A DNA stretch of 64,000 nt from Allostella sp. ATCC 35155 (GTDB lineage Bacteria; Pseudomonadota; Alphaproteobacteria; ATCC43930; Allostellaceae), in the NCBI GenBank assembly GCA_006738865.1, contig AP019701.1, positions 1,856,001 to 1,920,000 on the forward strand. Reading direction: 5' to 3'. Under the pieces are notes generated by a model. That model was not told the DNA's origin, made no database searches, and saw only the letters and a list, made by a program, of their open reading frames with translations. The position numbers and the translations under genes were made by a program. Positions 17,356 to 29,246 of the stretch are shown here, piece by piece. Every line of letters begins with the position of its first letter. The first letter of the stretch is position 1.

Positions 17356-18620
17356 GCCCTGCCCATGCCAAGACGCGGCGGTCGCCGGTCGATGGCCGCA
17401 AGTATGGCATCGGCGGCCGCGGTGGCGCCATCTCCGTCCTGCGCCATCGCTGCGCACATCCGGCGGGCCGCCTCGCCATAGCGGGGCTCGCCCAGCAGAT
17501 GTGCGAGTGCGGCTGCGGCATTGCGGTCGTCGTAGCGCGACAGCGGTAGAACCGGGGCGACGCCCAGCCGGTTGGCCCGGTACGCGTTGTCGGGCTGATC
17601 CAGGACCGCCGAGGGTACGGCCAGGATCGGCCTGCCGGCCTCGATCGCCCTTGCCAGCGTTCCCATGCCGGCATGCGTGACGACCGCGCGCGCATGGAGG
17701 AAGGCGAGGCCGTACGGCAGCCGTGCGAAGCACGCGAACTGCGTTCCCTCGGCCACTCCCAGTTCGGTGGCGGTGCGGCCGATCAGCAGCGCCCGCAGCC
17801 CGTGCTGCCGCGCCGCCTGGAGGCTCGCCCGGAAGAAGCGGTCGCCGAGGCTCGGGCTGTGCGAACCCTGGGTGAAGATGACCGGCGGCGGTCCGGCGGA
17901 GAGGAACGCGAGCGCGCGCCGCCATTCGTCCGGATCGGCGTCCGGGACATGGCGGCAGAAGCCAACGATCGACAGATCCTGCGGCCAGTCGCCGGGATCG
18001 GCGGCGAAATGCCGGGAGAACAGGCCGAGGGTGCCGAGTGGCGCGATCGCCATGAATCTCGCCGGCCTCGGCGGCAGACCGATGCGGGCCCGTGCCGCGT
18101 GCCACGGCATCATGAGTTCCGCGAAGTAGCTGTTCACGGCGCTGGGCGAGGCACCGCGCAGCTGGATCGGCAGAGGCTGGACCGACGGCGCCCGCGTCGA
18201 ACGCAGCGCGCTCGGGCTGATCACGGTTCCGAGCCAGGGTCGCTGCAGCGTTTCCGCCGCAAGCCCCGCGCCGACGGCGCTCGGATGCAGAACCGCGATG
18301 TCGTGGGTCCGGACGAGGGGCAGTGCGGCCGCGAAGGATGCGTCCAGTTGGTCCAGCACGAGTTCCCGGACCAGTGCGCGCAGCGCTTGCCCCGGCTCGG
18401 AGAACGCCTTGCGAATCAGATCTTCGGGCGAGTCCGGCAGGCAGTCCGGCTGCGCATGGGCGAACTCCGCGCCCACCGACCGGATGGCCCGCTCGTGCCG
18501 GTCGAGCGATGCGATCGTGGCGCGGTGACCGCGCCGGATGAGGGCCTGTGCGATGGCCAGGTACGGATCGACGTCGCCGAGGCTGCCGATCGCGACGAAG
18601 AGGACGCGGCGGACAATCAA
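17352..18620 (-). CDS. UGT-like glycosyltransferase, second of three tandem copies
   Basis: A 422-residue paralogue of its neighbours. The start is TTG at 18620, consistent with the conserved VLFVAIGSLGDVDPYLAIAQALIRRGHRATIAS beginning right after it; no ATG fits. The donor-binding half has FLHARAVVTHAGMGTLARAIEAGRPILAVPSAVLDQPDN, so the loop is HAGMGT where UGT-type enzymes commonly have HGGxGT. GSHSPSLGDRFF and PVIFTQGS match the strand that opens the second domain. Its last 4 bp overlap the start of the next glycosyltransferase gene. The acceptor and sugar are unknown. Confidence 0.87.
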   Translation of the reverse strand: MIVRRVLFVAIGSLGDVDPYLAIAQALIRRGHRATIASLDRHERAIRSVGAEFAHAQPDCLPDSPEDLIRKAFSEPGQALRALVRELVLDQLDASFAAALPLVRTHDIAVLHPSAVGAGLAAETLQRPWLGTVISPSALRSTRAPSVQPLPIQLRGASPSAVNSYFAELMMPWHAARARIGLPPRPARFMAIAPLGTLGLFSRHFAADPGDWPQDLSIVGFCRHVPDADPDEWRRALAFLSAGPPPVIFTQGSHSPSLGDRFFRASLQAARQHGLRALLIGRTATELGVAEGTQFACFARLPYGLAFLHARAVVTHAGMGTLARAIEAGRPILAVPSAVLDQPDNAYRANRLGVAPVLPLSRYDDRNAAAALAHLLGEPRYGEAARRMCAAMAQDGDGATAAADAILAAIDRRPPRLGMGRA

Positions 18621-18683
18621 TTGCGCTCACCGCTTCTGCGTCGGAGGACGACGCGACCGACACTATCGCCCTCCGCGCATGCA

Positions 18684-18713
18684 GGAAAGGGCCGCCCGAG
18701 GGCGACCCTTTCC
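18684..18713 (-). terminator. strong hairpin between tandem glycosyltransferase genes
   Basis: A 14-nt arm starting GGAAAGGG pairs with an arm ending CCCTTTCC, with a single mismatch and a tight loop. It lies about 170 nt downstream of the stop of the first glycosyltransferase gene (minus strand) and before the second. On the minus strand the arm ends CCCTTTCC and is followed by TGCATG, so the U tract is poor. It could end or attenuate transcription, or be a processing structure. The rest of 18621-18880 shows no convincing gene. Confidence 0.45.
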
Positions 18714-18880
18714 GTGTCGGACCGGTAACCGGCTCCATCCCCGAATGCCGGGACGTGTCGCCCTGGCGCGGGGTGGCCCTCCTCGGACCTCGGATCGGCG
18801 CCTGCCGCGCCGCCGACTACTGCTGGAACGGGCCGGAGGGAAGAATGTTCCCTGCGGATTCACCGCTCGGCCGGGTCGGC

Positions 18881-20107
18881 TCAGGCGCATTGCAGGATAC
18901 GCTTGGCGGCGGCAGTGGCCCCGTCCTCGGCCGCGACCGCGGCGGCGAGCCGGCGGGCCCGGGCCGCGTATCGGGGGGAGCGCGCCAGTTCCGGGATCCG
19001 CGACAGGAGGCCGGTCAGGTCGCGCCCCTGCAGGACGCCGCCGGAGCCGATGCCTAGTTCCCGCACCCGCCGGACATTGTCGGGTCCGTCATGAAAGGGC
19101 AGCGCCAGCGCGAGGAACGGTACGCCCGCGGCCAGCACCTGCGCGGTCGTCCCGATGCCGGCATGGGCGAGGACGACCGCGGCGTGCCGAAACGCCTGCG
19201 AGAAGGGCATCGCGGGAAAGCAGGCGAGATCGGGACCGCCCTCCAGTCCCAGCTCCTCGGCCGTGCCGCCGATCGCCAGCAGCCGCAGGCCGGCCCGTCG
19301 CGCAGCGACCTGGACCGGCGTGAAGAAGCGGCCGCCGATCAGTGTCGAATGCCCGCCCAGCGTCGCCACCAGCGGCGGCGGCCCGGCCGCGAGGAAGGCC
19401 GACAGGCGCGCCAGTTCGGTTGCATCGGCGGTGCCGTCGTAGCGGCAGAATCCGGTGACGTGCATCGGCTGCGGCCAGTCGCCCGGATCGGGGGCGAAGT
19501 GCCGGGAGAACAGCGCCAGATACCCGAGGGGACCGTCGAGGGCCGCCCTGACCGCAAGCTCGCGCAGCCCCAGACGCTGCCGCAGCGCGGTCCAGGGGAC
19601 GGATAGTTCCTCAGCGTGCGCGGCACGGGCCGCGCTGCCGGCTTCCTGAAGGGCAGGCGGCAGGATCCGGCGTGCCGGTGCCAGCCGCGACGGCAGGCTG
19701 ACCGGGCTGAGGACGGAGGAGAGCCAGGGACGCCCCAGCTTCTCGGCCGCCAGGCGTGCGCCGAGCGCAGTCGGGTGCAGCACGGTCAGGTCGTGGCCGT
19801 CGACCAGGGGAGCTACGGCCTCGTAGGACACCTCCAGATTGTCCAGAACCAGCTCGCGCGCCAGCACGCGCATGGCGTCGGATGGCTGGACGAACACCCG
19901 GACCAGGGGGTCTTCCCGGCTTCCCGCCCGAGAGTCCGGCTGGGCTTCGGCAAACTCCAGGCCGGCGTCCCGGACCGCCGTCGCGTGGCGTGCCAGGGTT
20001 GCGATGGTCGCCCGATGGCCCCTCGCCCGCAGTGCTTGGCCGATCGCGATATAGGGATGGACGTCGCCCTGGGTTCCGAGGGTCGCGAACAGGATGCGCT
20101 TGCTCAA
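18881..20107 (-). CDS. UGT-like glycosyltransferase, first of three tandem copies
   Basis: A 408-residue paralogue starting at TTG (20107) with a GAGGTGA ribosome site about 10 nt upstream. Domain order is as in its neighbours: acceptor half starting RILFATLGTQGDVHPYIAIGQALRARGHRATIAT, then a donor half with LVATLGGHSTLIGGRFF, CFPAMPFSQAFRHAAVVLAHAGIGTTAQVLAAGVPFLALALPFHDGPDN. The donor loop is HAGIGTT. The DNVRRVRELGIGSGG segment after it is the usual Q/D-N donor contact region. It is separated from the second copy by 260 bp with a hairpin, whereas copies two and three overlap, so the cluster may be expressed from more than one promoter. Confidence 0.87.
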   Translation of the reverse strand: MSKRILFATLGTQGDVHPYIAIGQALRARGHRATIATLARHATAVRDAGLEFAEAQPDSRAGSREDPLVRVFVQPSDAMRVLARELVLDNLEVSYEAVAPLVDGHDLTVLHPTALGARLAAEKLGRPWLSSVLSPVSLPSRLAPARRILPPALQEAGSAARAAHAEELSVPWTALRQRLGLRELAVRAALDGPLGYLALFSRHFAPDPGDWPQPMHVTGFCRYDGTADATELARLSAFLAAGPPPLVATLGGHSTLIGGRFFTPVQVAARRAGLRLLAIGGTAEELGLEGGPDLACFPAMPFSQAFRHAAVVLAHAGIGTTAQVLAAGVPFLALALPFHDGPDNVRRVRELGIGSGGVLQGRDLTGLLSRIPELARSPRYAARARRLAAAVAAEDGATAAAKRILQCA

Positions 20108-20136
20108 GGCGGCGTCACCTCGGCGATCATGTCACC

Positions 20137-20152
20137 TGTTACCCGGGTAGCA
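20137..20152. promoter_or_regulatory. 16-bp near-palindrome upstream of the glycosyltransferase cluster
   Basis: TGTTACCCGGGTAGCA is a palindrome with one mismatched pair and a perfect 10-bp core, TACCCGGGTA. It sits 30-45 nt upstream of the TTG start of the first glycosyltransferase gene, a normal operator position. Which regulator would bind it is unknown; no regulator gene is adjacent. Confidence 0.35.
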
Positions 20153-20288
20153 GCTTCGGTGCCGTGGAAGAACAGAAAAAGGGCTGCGACCGCGCCGGAC
20201 TTCCGACCTCGCACCGGCTGGTGGCGCCATAGCCTGGGCCCGGCGATGCGAGAGCGGAACCGCGGCGGCGGCACGGCGTTGGCGGGCC

Positions 20289-20456
20289 ATGAATCCATCC
20301 CCCGAAGACCGCTACCGGATCGCCGAGGGCTGCGACGGCCTCCACTTGACGGGATCGCACGCCGAGGTCCGCCCGGCGCTCGGCTTGTCCCGCATCGTCG
20401 TGCTCGGCGGCGCGGCGCTGCTCGCGGCGGCGCTCGCCGCGATGGCATATGCGTGA
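20289..20456 (+). CDS. hypothetical small membrane protein (55 aa) overlapping mgtC-like gene
   Basis: A 55-codon gene whose last 8 bp overlap the start of the MgtC-family gene in another frame, which suggests coupled translation. The N-terminal half is soluble and charged (SPEDRYRIAEGCDGLHL) and the C-terminal half is one hydrophobic segment (IVVLGGAALLAAALAAMAYA) reaching almost to the stop. A single-pass anchor with a short cytoplasmic N-terminus is likely. No family is recognised. The ribosome site is weak, which lowers confidence. Confidence 0.45.
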   Translation: MNPSPEDRYRIAEGCDGLHLTGSHAEVRPALGLSRIVVLGGAALLAAALAAMAYA

Positions 20457-20955
20457 CCCCGGCATCCTGCAGACGACCGAGATCGAGCCGGCGGTGATCG
20501 CGGTCCGCCTGGCGGCCGCGCTTGCCGCCGGCGCCTGCATCGGGATCGACCGGGAGTGGCGGCAGAAGCCGGCGGGCCTGCGCACGCACATGCTGATCGC
20601 GCTCGCCGCGGCCGTCTTCACCATCATCGCCATCGAGTTGCATCTGGAGACCGAGCGGAACGGTCCGACGGGGTCGAGCGATCCCATCCGCATCATCGAG
20701 GCGGTGACGGCGGGCGTGGCATTCCTCGGCGCCGGCGCCATCTTCCGCGGCGGCGGGACGGTCAAGGGGATCACCACCGGTGCCGGGATCTGGCTGGCGG
20801 GGGCGCTGGGCCTCGCCTGCGGCGCCGGCTATGGTCCGCTGGCCCTGATCGCGACGCTGCTGACCATCATCGTGCTGACGGTGATCGGCCGCCTGGAGCG
20901 GATGGCACAGCGCGAGCGCCCCGCAGAGCCGGATCGGTGCGGGAACCCCGACTGA
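20449..20955 (+). CDS. MgtC/SapB family membrane protein
   Basis: A 168-residue protein with about five hydrophobic segments. Family motifs: VRLAAALAAGACIGIDREWRQKPAGLRTHMLIALAAAVFT with the conserved IGxxRE..KPAGLRTH, then VTAGVAFLGAGAIFRGGGTVKGITTGAGIWLAGALGLACGAG, the MgtC core with its GAG.I and TTAA-like stretch. The short C-terminal extension lacks the ACT-like domain of Salmonella MgtC. MgtC proteins act in the inner membrane and affect Mg2+ homeostasis and ATP-synthase activity; whether this applies here is not shown. A strong hairpin follows 22 bp after the stop. Confidence 0.9.
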   Translation: MRDPGILQTTEIEPAVIAVRLAAALAAGACIGIDREWRQKPAGLRTHMLIALAAAVFTIIAIELHLETERNGPTGSSDPIRIIEAVTAGVAFLGAGAIFRGGGTVKGITTGAGIWLAGALGLACGAGYGPLALIATLLTIIVLTVIGRLERMAQRERPAEPDRCGNPD

Positions 20956-20977
20956 AGCGGGGAAGGGCGCTATGAAC

Positions 20978-21002
20978 GGCGGCCCCGCCTTCCGGGGCCG
21001 CC
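20978..21002. terminator. bidirectional terminator-like hairpin
   Basis: A perfect 10-bp stem (GGCGGCCCCG with CGGGGCCGCC, 5-nt loop) lies between the convergent mgtC-like gene (ends 20955) and the DUF6481-like gene (ends 21030 on the minus strand). No U run is present, as is usual in high-G+C genomes. Confidence 0.6.
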
Positions 21003-21029
21003 GCCCTGACTATGGCCGAGGGCCGGCGC

Positions 21030-21446
21030 TCAGCGCCTGCCGGCCCGCGCCTTACGCGCAGCATAGCGCGCGTCGCGCTTCGCCTTCTGGTCGGCCATTG
21101 CGCGTTCGGCGTCGACCTCGGCGGCCTCGGCGGCCAGCCGCTGTTCCTCTTCCGATTGCCGGGAGGCTTCGATCTGGGCTGCTTCCAGTAGCCGGGCGGC
21201 TTCGAGCCGGGCCGCTTCGGCCGCGGCACGCTCGGCCGCGAGGCGCGCCGTCTCGGCCTCCCGCACGGCCTTGCGCTCGGCCAGACGGGCCTCGCGCGCC
21301 CGCTCGGCCTCGTCCCGCGCGGCCTTGCGCGCGAGGAATTCCGGGTCGTTGGTCGGCGCCAGGGCGCGGGCCCGGGCAATGAGTTCCTGCTTCGCCTTCG
21401 CGGCCGAGCTGAGCCGGTCGGCCAGGCTCGTCTCCTTAGATTTCAT
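21030..21446 (-). CDS. charged coiled-coil protein, DUF6481-like
   Basis: A 138-residue protein if started at MKSKETSLADRL; an alternative in-frame ATG lies 5 codons upstream. Almost the whole length is Ala/Glu/Arg-rich heptad-like helix (for example EARLAERKAVREAETARLAAE), ending in a basic KAKRDARYAARKARAGRR. The opening (KET..ADRLSSAAKAKQELIARARA) resembles the DUF6481 family of alphaproteobacteria, whose function is unknown. The basic tail could bind nucleic acid. Both candidate starts have weak ribosome sites, and the start region lies in a short direct duplication. Confidence 0.6.
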   Translation of the reverse strand: MKSKETSLADRLSSAAKAKQELIARARALAPTNDPEFLARKAARDEAERAREARLAERKAVREAETARLAAERAAAEAARLEAARLLEAAQIEASRQSEEEQRLAAEAAEVDAERAMADQKAKRDARYAARKARAGRR

Positions 21447-21450
21447 ATGC

Positions 21451-21488
21451 TCCAGCCTCATAGGTCTCGAATTCCAGCCTCATAGGTC
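21451..21488. repeat. tandem 16-bp direct repeat at a gene start
   Basis: The sequence TCCAGCCTCATAGGTC occurs at 21451-21466 and again at 21473-21488 (period 22 bp). It contains the upstream candidate start codon of the charged coiled-coil gene on the minus strand. The remaining bases up to the tRNA (21489-21880) are less G+C-rich than the flanks; I see no convincing gene there. Confidence 0.55.
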
Positions 21489-21880
21489 GCGGGATGATGT
21501 CGTCACGGGGGACTGTGCAGCCCCCGTCGGCGACCGGCATCTAACCAGATGCCTGCGAAGATATTGCGAATGCCGGTGGCAATAGACCGTCGCCAGCGAC
21601 AGTTTTGCGGGCTCGGAAGCCACGTCTGGTTGGTGAGGTGCAGGGGATCAGGGTTCGAACCGGATCGCGTAGCCGAGGATCGAGGACACCATCCGCCCAA
21701 CTGCTCTGTCGCCGACGCACCGGAATTCCAGCCGCCAGCCGATCTGTTCCATAGCGGCCTGCCGGCCATGCGGCAAGCGACAACCGTGGAAACGGGACAA
21801 TTCCGCCTCCCGTTCCCGCGCCTCGTGGCATTGCAGCGCATCATTTGGCAGCTGCGATCGTCGGGTCGATCGGGAAGGGA

Positions 21881-21954
21881 TGGCTGGGGGACTAGGATTC
21901 GAACCTAGACTGGCGGAGTCAGAGTCCGCTGTCCTACCGTTAGACGATCCCCCA
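21881..21954 (-). tRNA. tRNA-Gln (anticodon CUG)
   Basis: A 74-nt cloverleaf on the minus strand with the 3' CCA encoded (21881-21883). The acceptor stem TGGGGGA/TCCCCCA opens with the weak U1-A72 pair typical of tRNA-Gln. The anticodon stem GCGGA/TCCGC holds loop CTCTGAC, giving anticodon CUG at 21920-21922. The T arm carries GGTTCGAATCC and the D arm CTAACGGTAGGAC. Confidence 0.95.
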
Positions 21955-22088
21955 AGACCGGACCGCCGCCGTTGCGGGCCTTGGCCCGTCGTCGGCGTGG
22001 GCGCGGCTTCTAGCACAGGCTTCCGGCCCATGGAAGAGATTCCGCCCGGGCTTCCTGCGGAGGCCCGCGTCGGATATCGTGGGCGCAA

Positions 22089-25374
<3,286 letters not shown>

Positions 25375-25386
25375 AACGGAGAAGGA

Positions 25387-26697
25387 TTGACCCCCGCCGC
25401 CCGCATCGCCGCCGCGATCGAACTCGTCGAACGCATCGAAGGCTCCCGCGTCCCGACCGACGCCCTGCTTGCCGAGCATTTCCGCGCCCGCCGCTACATC
25501 GGCGCCAAGGACCGCGCCGCCGTCGCCGAGACCGTCTATGCCTATCTGCGTCGCCGCGGCCAGATCGACTGGTGGATCGAGCGCCGCGGCTGGGGCCGGG
25601 TCGGCGGCACGGCGCGCGCCCGGATGCTGGGGCTGCTGCTGCTCGACCGCGGCGCCGACGCGAAGGAGGTGGCCCACCTCTTCGACGGCGGCAGCTATCA
25701 TCCGCGCCGGCTCGACCTCGACGAACAGGGGATTGCCCAGGCGCTGGCCGGGCAGCCGGTCGACCATCCGGACCAGCCGCCCTGGGTCGCCGGCAACTAT
25801 CCCGAATGGCTGCACCCGCGCATCGCCGAGGCCTTCGGCGAGCGGGCGGCGGACGAGATGGCCGCGCTCGACCGGCCGGCGCCGCTCGACCTGCGGGTCA
25901 ACCTGCTGGCCGGCACCCGCGAGGAGGCGGTGGCCGAACTCGCCCGCGACAGCATCCGCGCCGTGCCGACGCAGTGGTCGCGCCTCGGCCTGCGGCTCGA
26001 CAAGCGGGTCGCGCTGCAGACGGTGGGGGCCTGGAAGAGCGGCCTCGTCGAGGTCCAGGACGAGGGCTCGCAGCTGGTCGCCCTGCTGCTCGGCGCGACC
26101 GCGGGGATGCGGGTCGTCGATTTCTGCGCCGGCGCCGGCGGCAAGACCCTGGCGATCGCGGCCGGCATGGCCAACAAGGGCCAGATCGTCGCCTGCGACA
26201 CCTCCACCCGGCGGCTGGAGGGCGCGACGCAGCGCCTGCGCCGCGCCGGCGTCCACAATGTCGAGCGCCGCGTGCTGGAGAGCGAGCGCGACAAGTGGGT
26301 GAAGCGCCACGCCTCCGGTTTCGACCGGGTGCTGGCGGATGCGCCCTGCACCGGCACCGGCACCTGGCGGCGCAACCCCGACGGCCGGTGGCGCCTGACC
26401 GAGACCGACATCGCCGAGCTGACCGACCTGCAGGCCCGCATCCTGGAGAGTTGCAGCCGGCTGGTGAAGCCGGGCGGGCGGCTGGTCTATGCCACCTGCT
26501 CGATCCTGCCGGACGAGAACGAGCGCCAGGTCGAGCGCTTCCTCGCCGCCCATCCGGAGTTCGCGACCGTCGCCGCGGCGGACGCCTGGCCGGCGGGCGA
26601 GCCGTGCCCGGTGGAGGAGGGGCCCTATCTGCGGCTGACCCCCGCGCGCCACGACACCGACGGGTTCTTCGCCGCCCTGCTGGAGCGCCGCGCGTGA
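25387..26697 (+). CDS. RsmB/NOP-family RNA m5C methyltransferase
   Basis: A 436-residue protein starting at TTG 25387 with a GGAGAAGGA ribosome site. The first 130 residues are a helical NusB-like region ([46 protein letters not shown]). The catalytic domain shows [32 protein letters not shown] (SAM loop), [20 protein letters not shown] with one motif Cys, and [21 protein letters not shown] with the other Cys. Both cysteines of NOL1/NOP2/Sun enzymes are thus present. The likely target is 16S rRNA or tRNA cytosine. Its stop overlaps the following gene by 4 bp. Confidence 0.9.
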   Translation: MTPAARIAAAIELVERIEGSRVPTDALLAEHFRARRYIGAKDRAAVAETVYAYLRRRGQIDWWIERRGWGRVGGTARARMLGLLLLDRGADAKEVAHLFDGGSYHPRRLDLDEQGIAQALAGQPVDHPDQPPWVAGNYPEWLHPRIAEAFGERAADEMAALDRPAPLDLRVNLLAGTREEAVAELARDSIRAVPTQWSRLGLRLDKRVALQTVGAWKSGLVEVQDEGSQLVALLLGATAGMRVVDFCAGAGGKTLAIAAGMANKGQIVACDTSTRRLEGATQRLRRAGVHNVERRVLESERDKWVKRHASGFDRVLADAPCTGTGTWRRNPDGRWRLTETDIAELTDLQARILESCSRLVKPGGRLVYATCSILPDENERQVERFLAAHPEFATVAAADAWPAGEPCPVEEGPYLRLTPARHDTDGFFAALLERRA

Positions 26698-27248
26698 CGG
26701 TCGCGGTGCGGCCGGCCGGGGGCGACGACGCCGCGGCGATCGCCCGCGTGCAGGTCGCGACCTGGCGGACGGCCTATGCCGGCATCTTTCCCGAGGCCTA
26801 TCTCGGCAACCTCAACGACATCCGCATCGCCGCCGGCTGGAGCGCCTCGATCGCGCGGCCGGCGCATGTGACGCTGGTCGCCGAGGATGCCGGCCTGCCG
26901 CGCGAGCCGGTGGTCGGCTTCGCCCATGCCGGCCCCGGAGAGGGGACGGGCGAGGCGGCGGGCGAAGTTGAGGTCTTCACCCTCTATGTCCTCCCCGGCC
27001 ATCAGCGCCGCGGCATCGGGCGCCTGCTGCTCGCCCGCACGGCAGCCGTTCTCGCGCCCGACCATTCCCGCCTCGTCATCCGCGTGCTGGTCGAGAACGG
27101 GCCGGCGCGCGCCTTCTACGAGCGCCTGGGCGGCGCCGTCGGCGCGGTCCGGCGGCTGCATGTCGGCGGGCGCGCGGTGGAGGAGATCGCCTATCACTGG
27201 CCGGACCTGCCCCGACTGTCCGCCACCCTAGCCGGAGCTGCGCCATGA
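26694..27248 (+). CDS. GNAT-family N-acetyltransferase
   Basis: A 184-residue protein starting at GTG (26694) within the previous stop codon (GTGA overlap) and itself overlapping guaA by 4 bp, so it is inside a tightly coupled operon. The GNAT signature is clear: opening [33 protein letters not shown], then [30 protein letters not shown] with the acetyl-CoA pyrophosphate loop Q-R-R-G-I-G, and [17 protein letters not shown]. The acceptor is unknown; the WR.AY.GI opening is common to acetyltransferases acting on small amines or protein N-termini. Confidence 0.88.
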   Translation: MTVAVRPAGGDDAAAIARVQVATWRTAYAGIFPEAYLGNLNDIRIAAGWSASIARPAHVTLVAEDAGLPREPVVGFAHAGPGEGTGEAAGEVEVFTLYVLPGHQRRGIGRLLLARTAAVLAPDHSRLVIRVLVENGPARAFYERLGGAVGAVRRLHVGGRAVEEIAYHWPDLPRLSATLAGAAP

Positions 27249-28792
27249 CCGACCGCGTGCTGATCCTCGATTTCGGCTCCCAGGTGACCCAGCTGATCGC
27301 CCGCCGCGTGCGCGAGAGCGGCGTCTATTGCGAGATCCATCCCTTCTCGGTGCCGTTCGACCGCATCCGCGAGATGGCGCCCCGGGCGATCATCCTCTCC
27401 GGCGGCCCGGCCTCGGTGCTGGAGGCGGCGACGCCGCGCGCCCCGCAGGAGATCTTCGCCATGGGCGTGCCGATCCTCGGCATCTGCTATGGCCAGCAGA
27501 CGCTGTGCGCCCAGCTCGGCGGCGAGGTCGAGGCCTCCGACCATCGCGAGTTCGGCCGCGCCTTCGTCGAGGTGAAGGAGGATTGCGCCCTCTTCACCGA
27601 CACCTGGGTCATGGGCGCGCGCGAACAGGTGTGGATGAGCCACGGCGACCGCGTCATCCGCCTGCCGCCCGGCTTCCGCGCCGTCGCGACCAGCGAGGGG
27701 GCGCCCTTCGCCGTCATCGCCGACGATCAGCGCCGCTTCTACGGCACGATGTTCCATCCCGAGGTGGTGCACACCCCGCACGGCGCCCAGCTCTTGCGCA
27801 ACTTCACCCACGGCGTCGCCGGCTGCAGCGGCGACTGGACGATGGCGGCGTTCCGCGCCCAGGCGGTCGAGCGCATCCGCGCCCAGGTCGGCAAGGAGCG
27901 GGTGATCTGCGGCCTGTCGGGCGGCGTCGACAGCGCGGTCGCGGCCCTCCTCATCCACGAGGCGGTCGGCGACCAGCTGACCTGCATCTTCGTCGACACC
28001 GGGCTGCTCCGCGCGGGCGAGGCGGACGAGGTGGTCGACCTCTTCCGCGGCCACTACAACATCCCGCTGGTGCACAGCGACGCCGGCGCGCTCTTCCTCG
28101 GCAAGCTCGCCGGCGTGACCGACCCCGAGGTCAAGCGCAAGACGATCGGCGGCCTTTTCATCGACGTCTTCGAGGCCGAGGCGACCAAGATCGGCGGCGC
28201 CGACTTCCTCGCCCAGGGCACCCTCTATCCCGACGTGATCGAGAGCGTCTCCTTCACCGGCGGCCCGTCGGTGACGATCAAGTCGCACCACAATGTCGGC
28301 GGCCTGCCGGCGCGCATGAAGATGAAGCTGGTCGAGCCGCTGCGCGAGCTCTTCAAGGACGAGGTGCGGGCGCTCGGCCGCGAGCTCGGCATGCCCGACA
28401 GCATGGTCGGCCGCCACCCGTTCCCGGGCCCCGGCCTCGCCATCCGCTGCCCCGGCGAGGTCACGCCCGAGAAGCTCGACCTGCTGCGCAAGGCCGACCG
28501 CATCTATCTGGAGGAGATCCGCACGGCCGGCCTCTACGACGCCATCTGGCAGGCCTTCGCCGTCATCCTGCCCGTGCGCACCGTCGGCGTGATGGGCGAC
28601 GGCCGCACCTATGACTACGCCCTGGCGCTGCGCGCCGTCACCTCGACCGACGGCATGACGGCGGACTCCTACCCCTTCGACCACGCCTTCCTGTCGCGCG
28701 TGGCGACCCGCATCATCAACGAGGTACGGGGCATCAACCGGGTGGCCTACGACGTGACGTCGAAGCCGCCGGGGACGATCGAGTGGGAGTGA
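27245..28792 (+). CDS. guaA: GMP synthase (glutamine-hydrolysing)
   Basis: A 515-residue enzyme with all three domains: class I glutamine amidotransferase ([20 protein letters not shown] at the N-terminus; [11 protein letters not shown] with nucleophile Cys; the [11 protein letters not shown] triad His/Glu), ATP pyrophosphatase ([17 protein letters not shown]) and the C-terminal dimerisation domain ([22 protein letters not shown]-like [13 protein letters not shown]; ending KPPGTIEWE). It amidates XMP to GMP. The last five codons plus stop (ATCGAGTGGGAGTGA) are one copy of a 15-bp direct repeat whose other copy lies 2.7 kb downstream, so the gene end doubles as an attachment site while the protein stays intact. 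Confidence 0.98.
   Translation: MTDRVLILDFGSQVTQLIARRVRESGVYCEIHPFSVPFDRIREMAPRAIILSGGPASVLEAATPRAPQEIFAMGVPILGICYGQQTLCAQLGGEVEASDHREFGRAFVEVKEDCALFTDTWVMGAREQVWMSHGDRVIRLPPGFRAVATSEGAPFAVIADDQRRFYGTMFHPEVVHTPHGAQLLRNFTHGVAGCSGDWTMAAFRAQAVERIRAQVGKERVICGLSGGVDSAVAALLIHEAVGDQLTCIFVDTGLLRAGEADEVVDLFRGHYNIPLVHSDAGALFLGKLAGVTDPEVKRKTIGGLFIDVFEAEATKIGGADFLAQGTLYPDVIESVSFTGGPSVTIKSHHNVGGLPARMKMKLVEPLRELFKDEVRALGRELGMPDSMVGRHPFPGPGLAIRCPGEVTPEKLDLLRKADRIYLEEIRTAGLYDAIWQAFAVILPVRTVGVMGDGRTYDYALALRAVTSTDGMTADSYPFDHAFLSRVATRIINEVRGINRVAYDVTSKPPGTIEWE
28778..28792. repeat. att-like direct repeat, left copy (within guaA)
   Basis: ATCGAGTGGGAGTGA, forming codons Ile-Glu-Trp-Glu-stop of guaA. It is identical to the copy at 31483-31497, and neither flank extends the identity. 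Confidence 0.8.
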
Positions 28793-29246
28793 GGGGGCTG
28801 GGATACCGTGGAGGGGTCCGGAGGGAATTGCGTAGGTAAAATGGATGATTATGGGATGGTTCAGCTAGTATCCAGGGTGCATTGTCAATCGAGCTGTCCT
28901 CCTATTCTAAGTTATTGACCTCCTGATGAATGTTTCCACGGCTGCCAAAACGCGCCTGAGGCAGCAAAAGATTTTGATGGTGTTTCTGACGGTGGTTTCA
29001 GAACCGGGAAGAGTATTCGAAAAAACTACCGTCAAACTGAAACGCCAAGGCTGACGGTAGCTTTGCGGGCACCACATCGCGATTGGGTTAGACGGTCGCG
29101 TTTGGGGGGCGATATGCGCGGGGCATGGAGTGAGCCGACCGTTCTGGTACCGAATGCCCGCTTTGGAGACAGTCGTGGTGACGGCCTCGGCACCAACCGA
29201 TAGGGTAGGAGGTCAGCACCATGAACCTCCCAGCCTAGGATCGGCA
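28793..29246. other. non-coding leader region of the island
   Basis: About 450 bp without a convincing gene, noticeably A+T-richer than the flanks. It holds an inverted repeat CTACCGTCA (29026-29034) / TGACGGTAG (29052-29060) with a 17-nt spacer, and a related TGACGGTGG at 28987-28995. A 42-codon open frame (28926-29054) has no ribosome site and is not called. The region probably carries the promoter of the cassette and perhaps recombination or regulatory sites. Confidence 0.5.

Noticed and set aside
14671-17481. A 936-codon plus-strand open frame opposite the MFS and glycosyltransferase genes
   Set aside because: Its composition is that of a codon-position shadow and it spans the boundaries of well-supported genes on the other strand.
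18663-18890. A 75-codon open frame between glycosyltransferase genes
   Set aside because: It is Arg/Pro/Ser-rich, crosses the strong hairpin and has no ribosome site.
21640-21665. A tRNA-like GGTTCGAACC stretch
   Set aside because: It resembles a T arm on the minus strand, but the 5-bp stem has a mismatch and no anticodon arm or acceptor stem can be drawn around it.
28926-29054. A 42-codon open frame in the island leader
   Set aside because: It has no ribosome site, no recognisable feature, and its end coincides with an inverted repeat.
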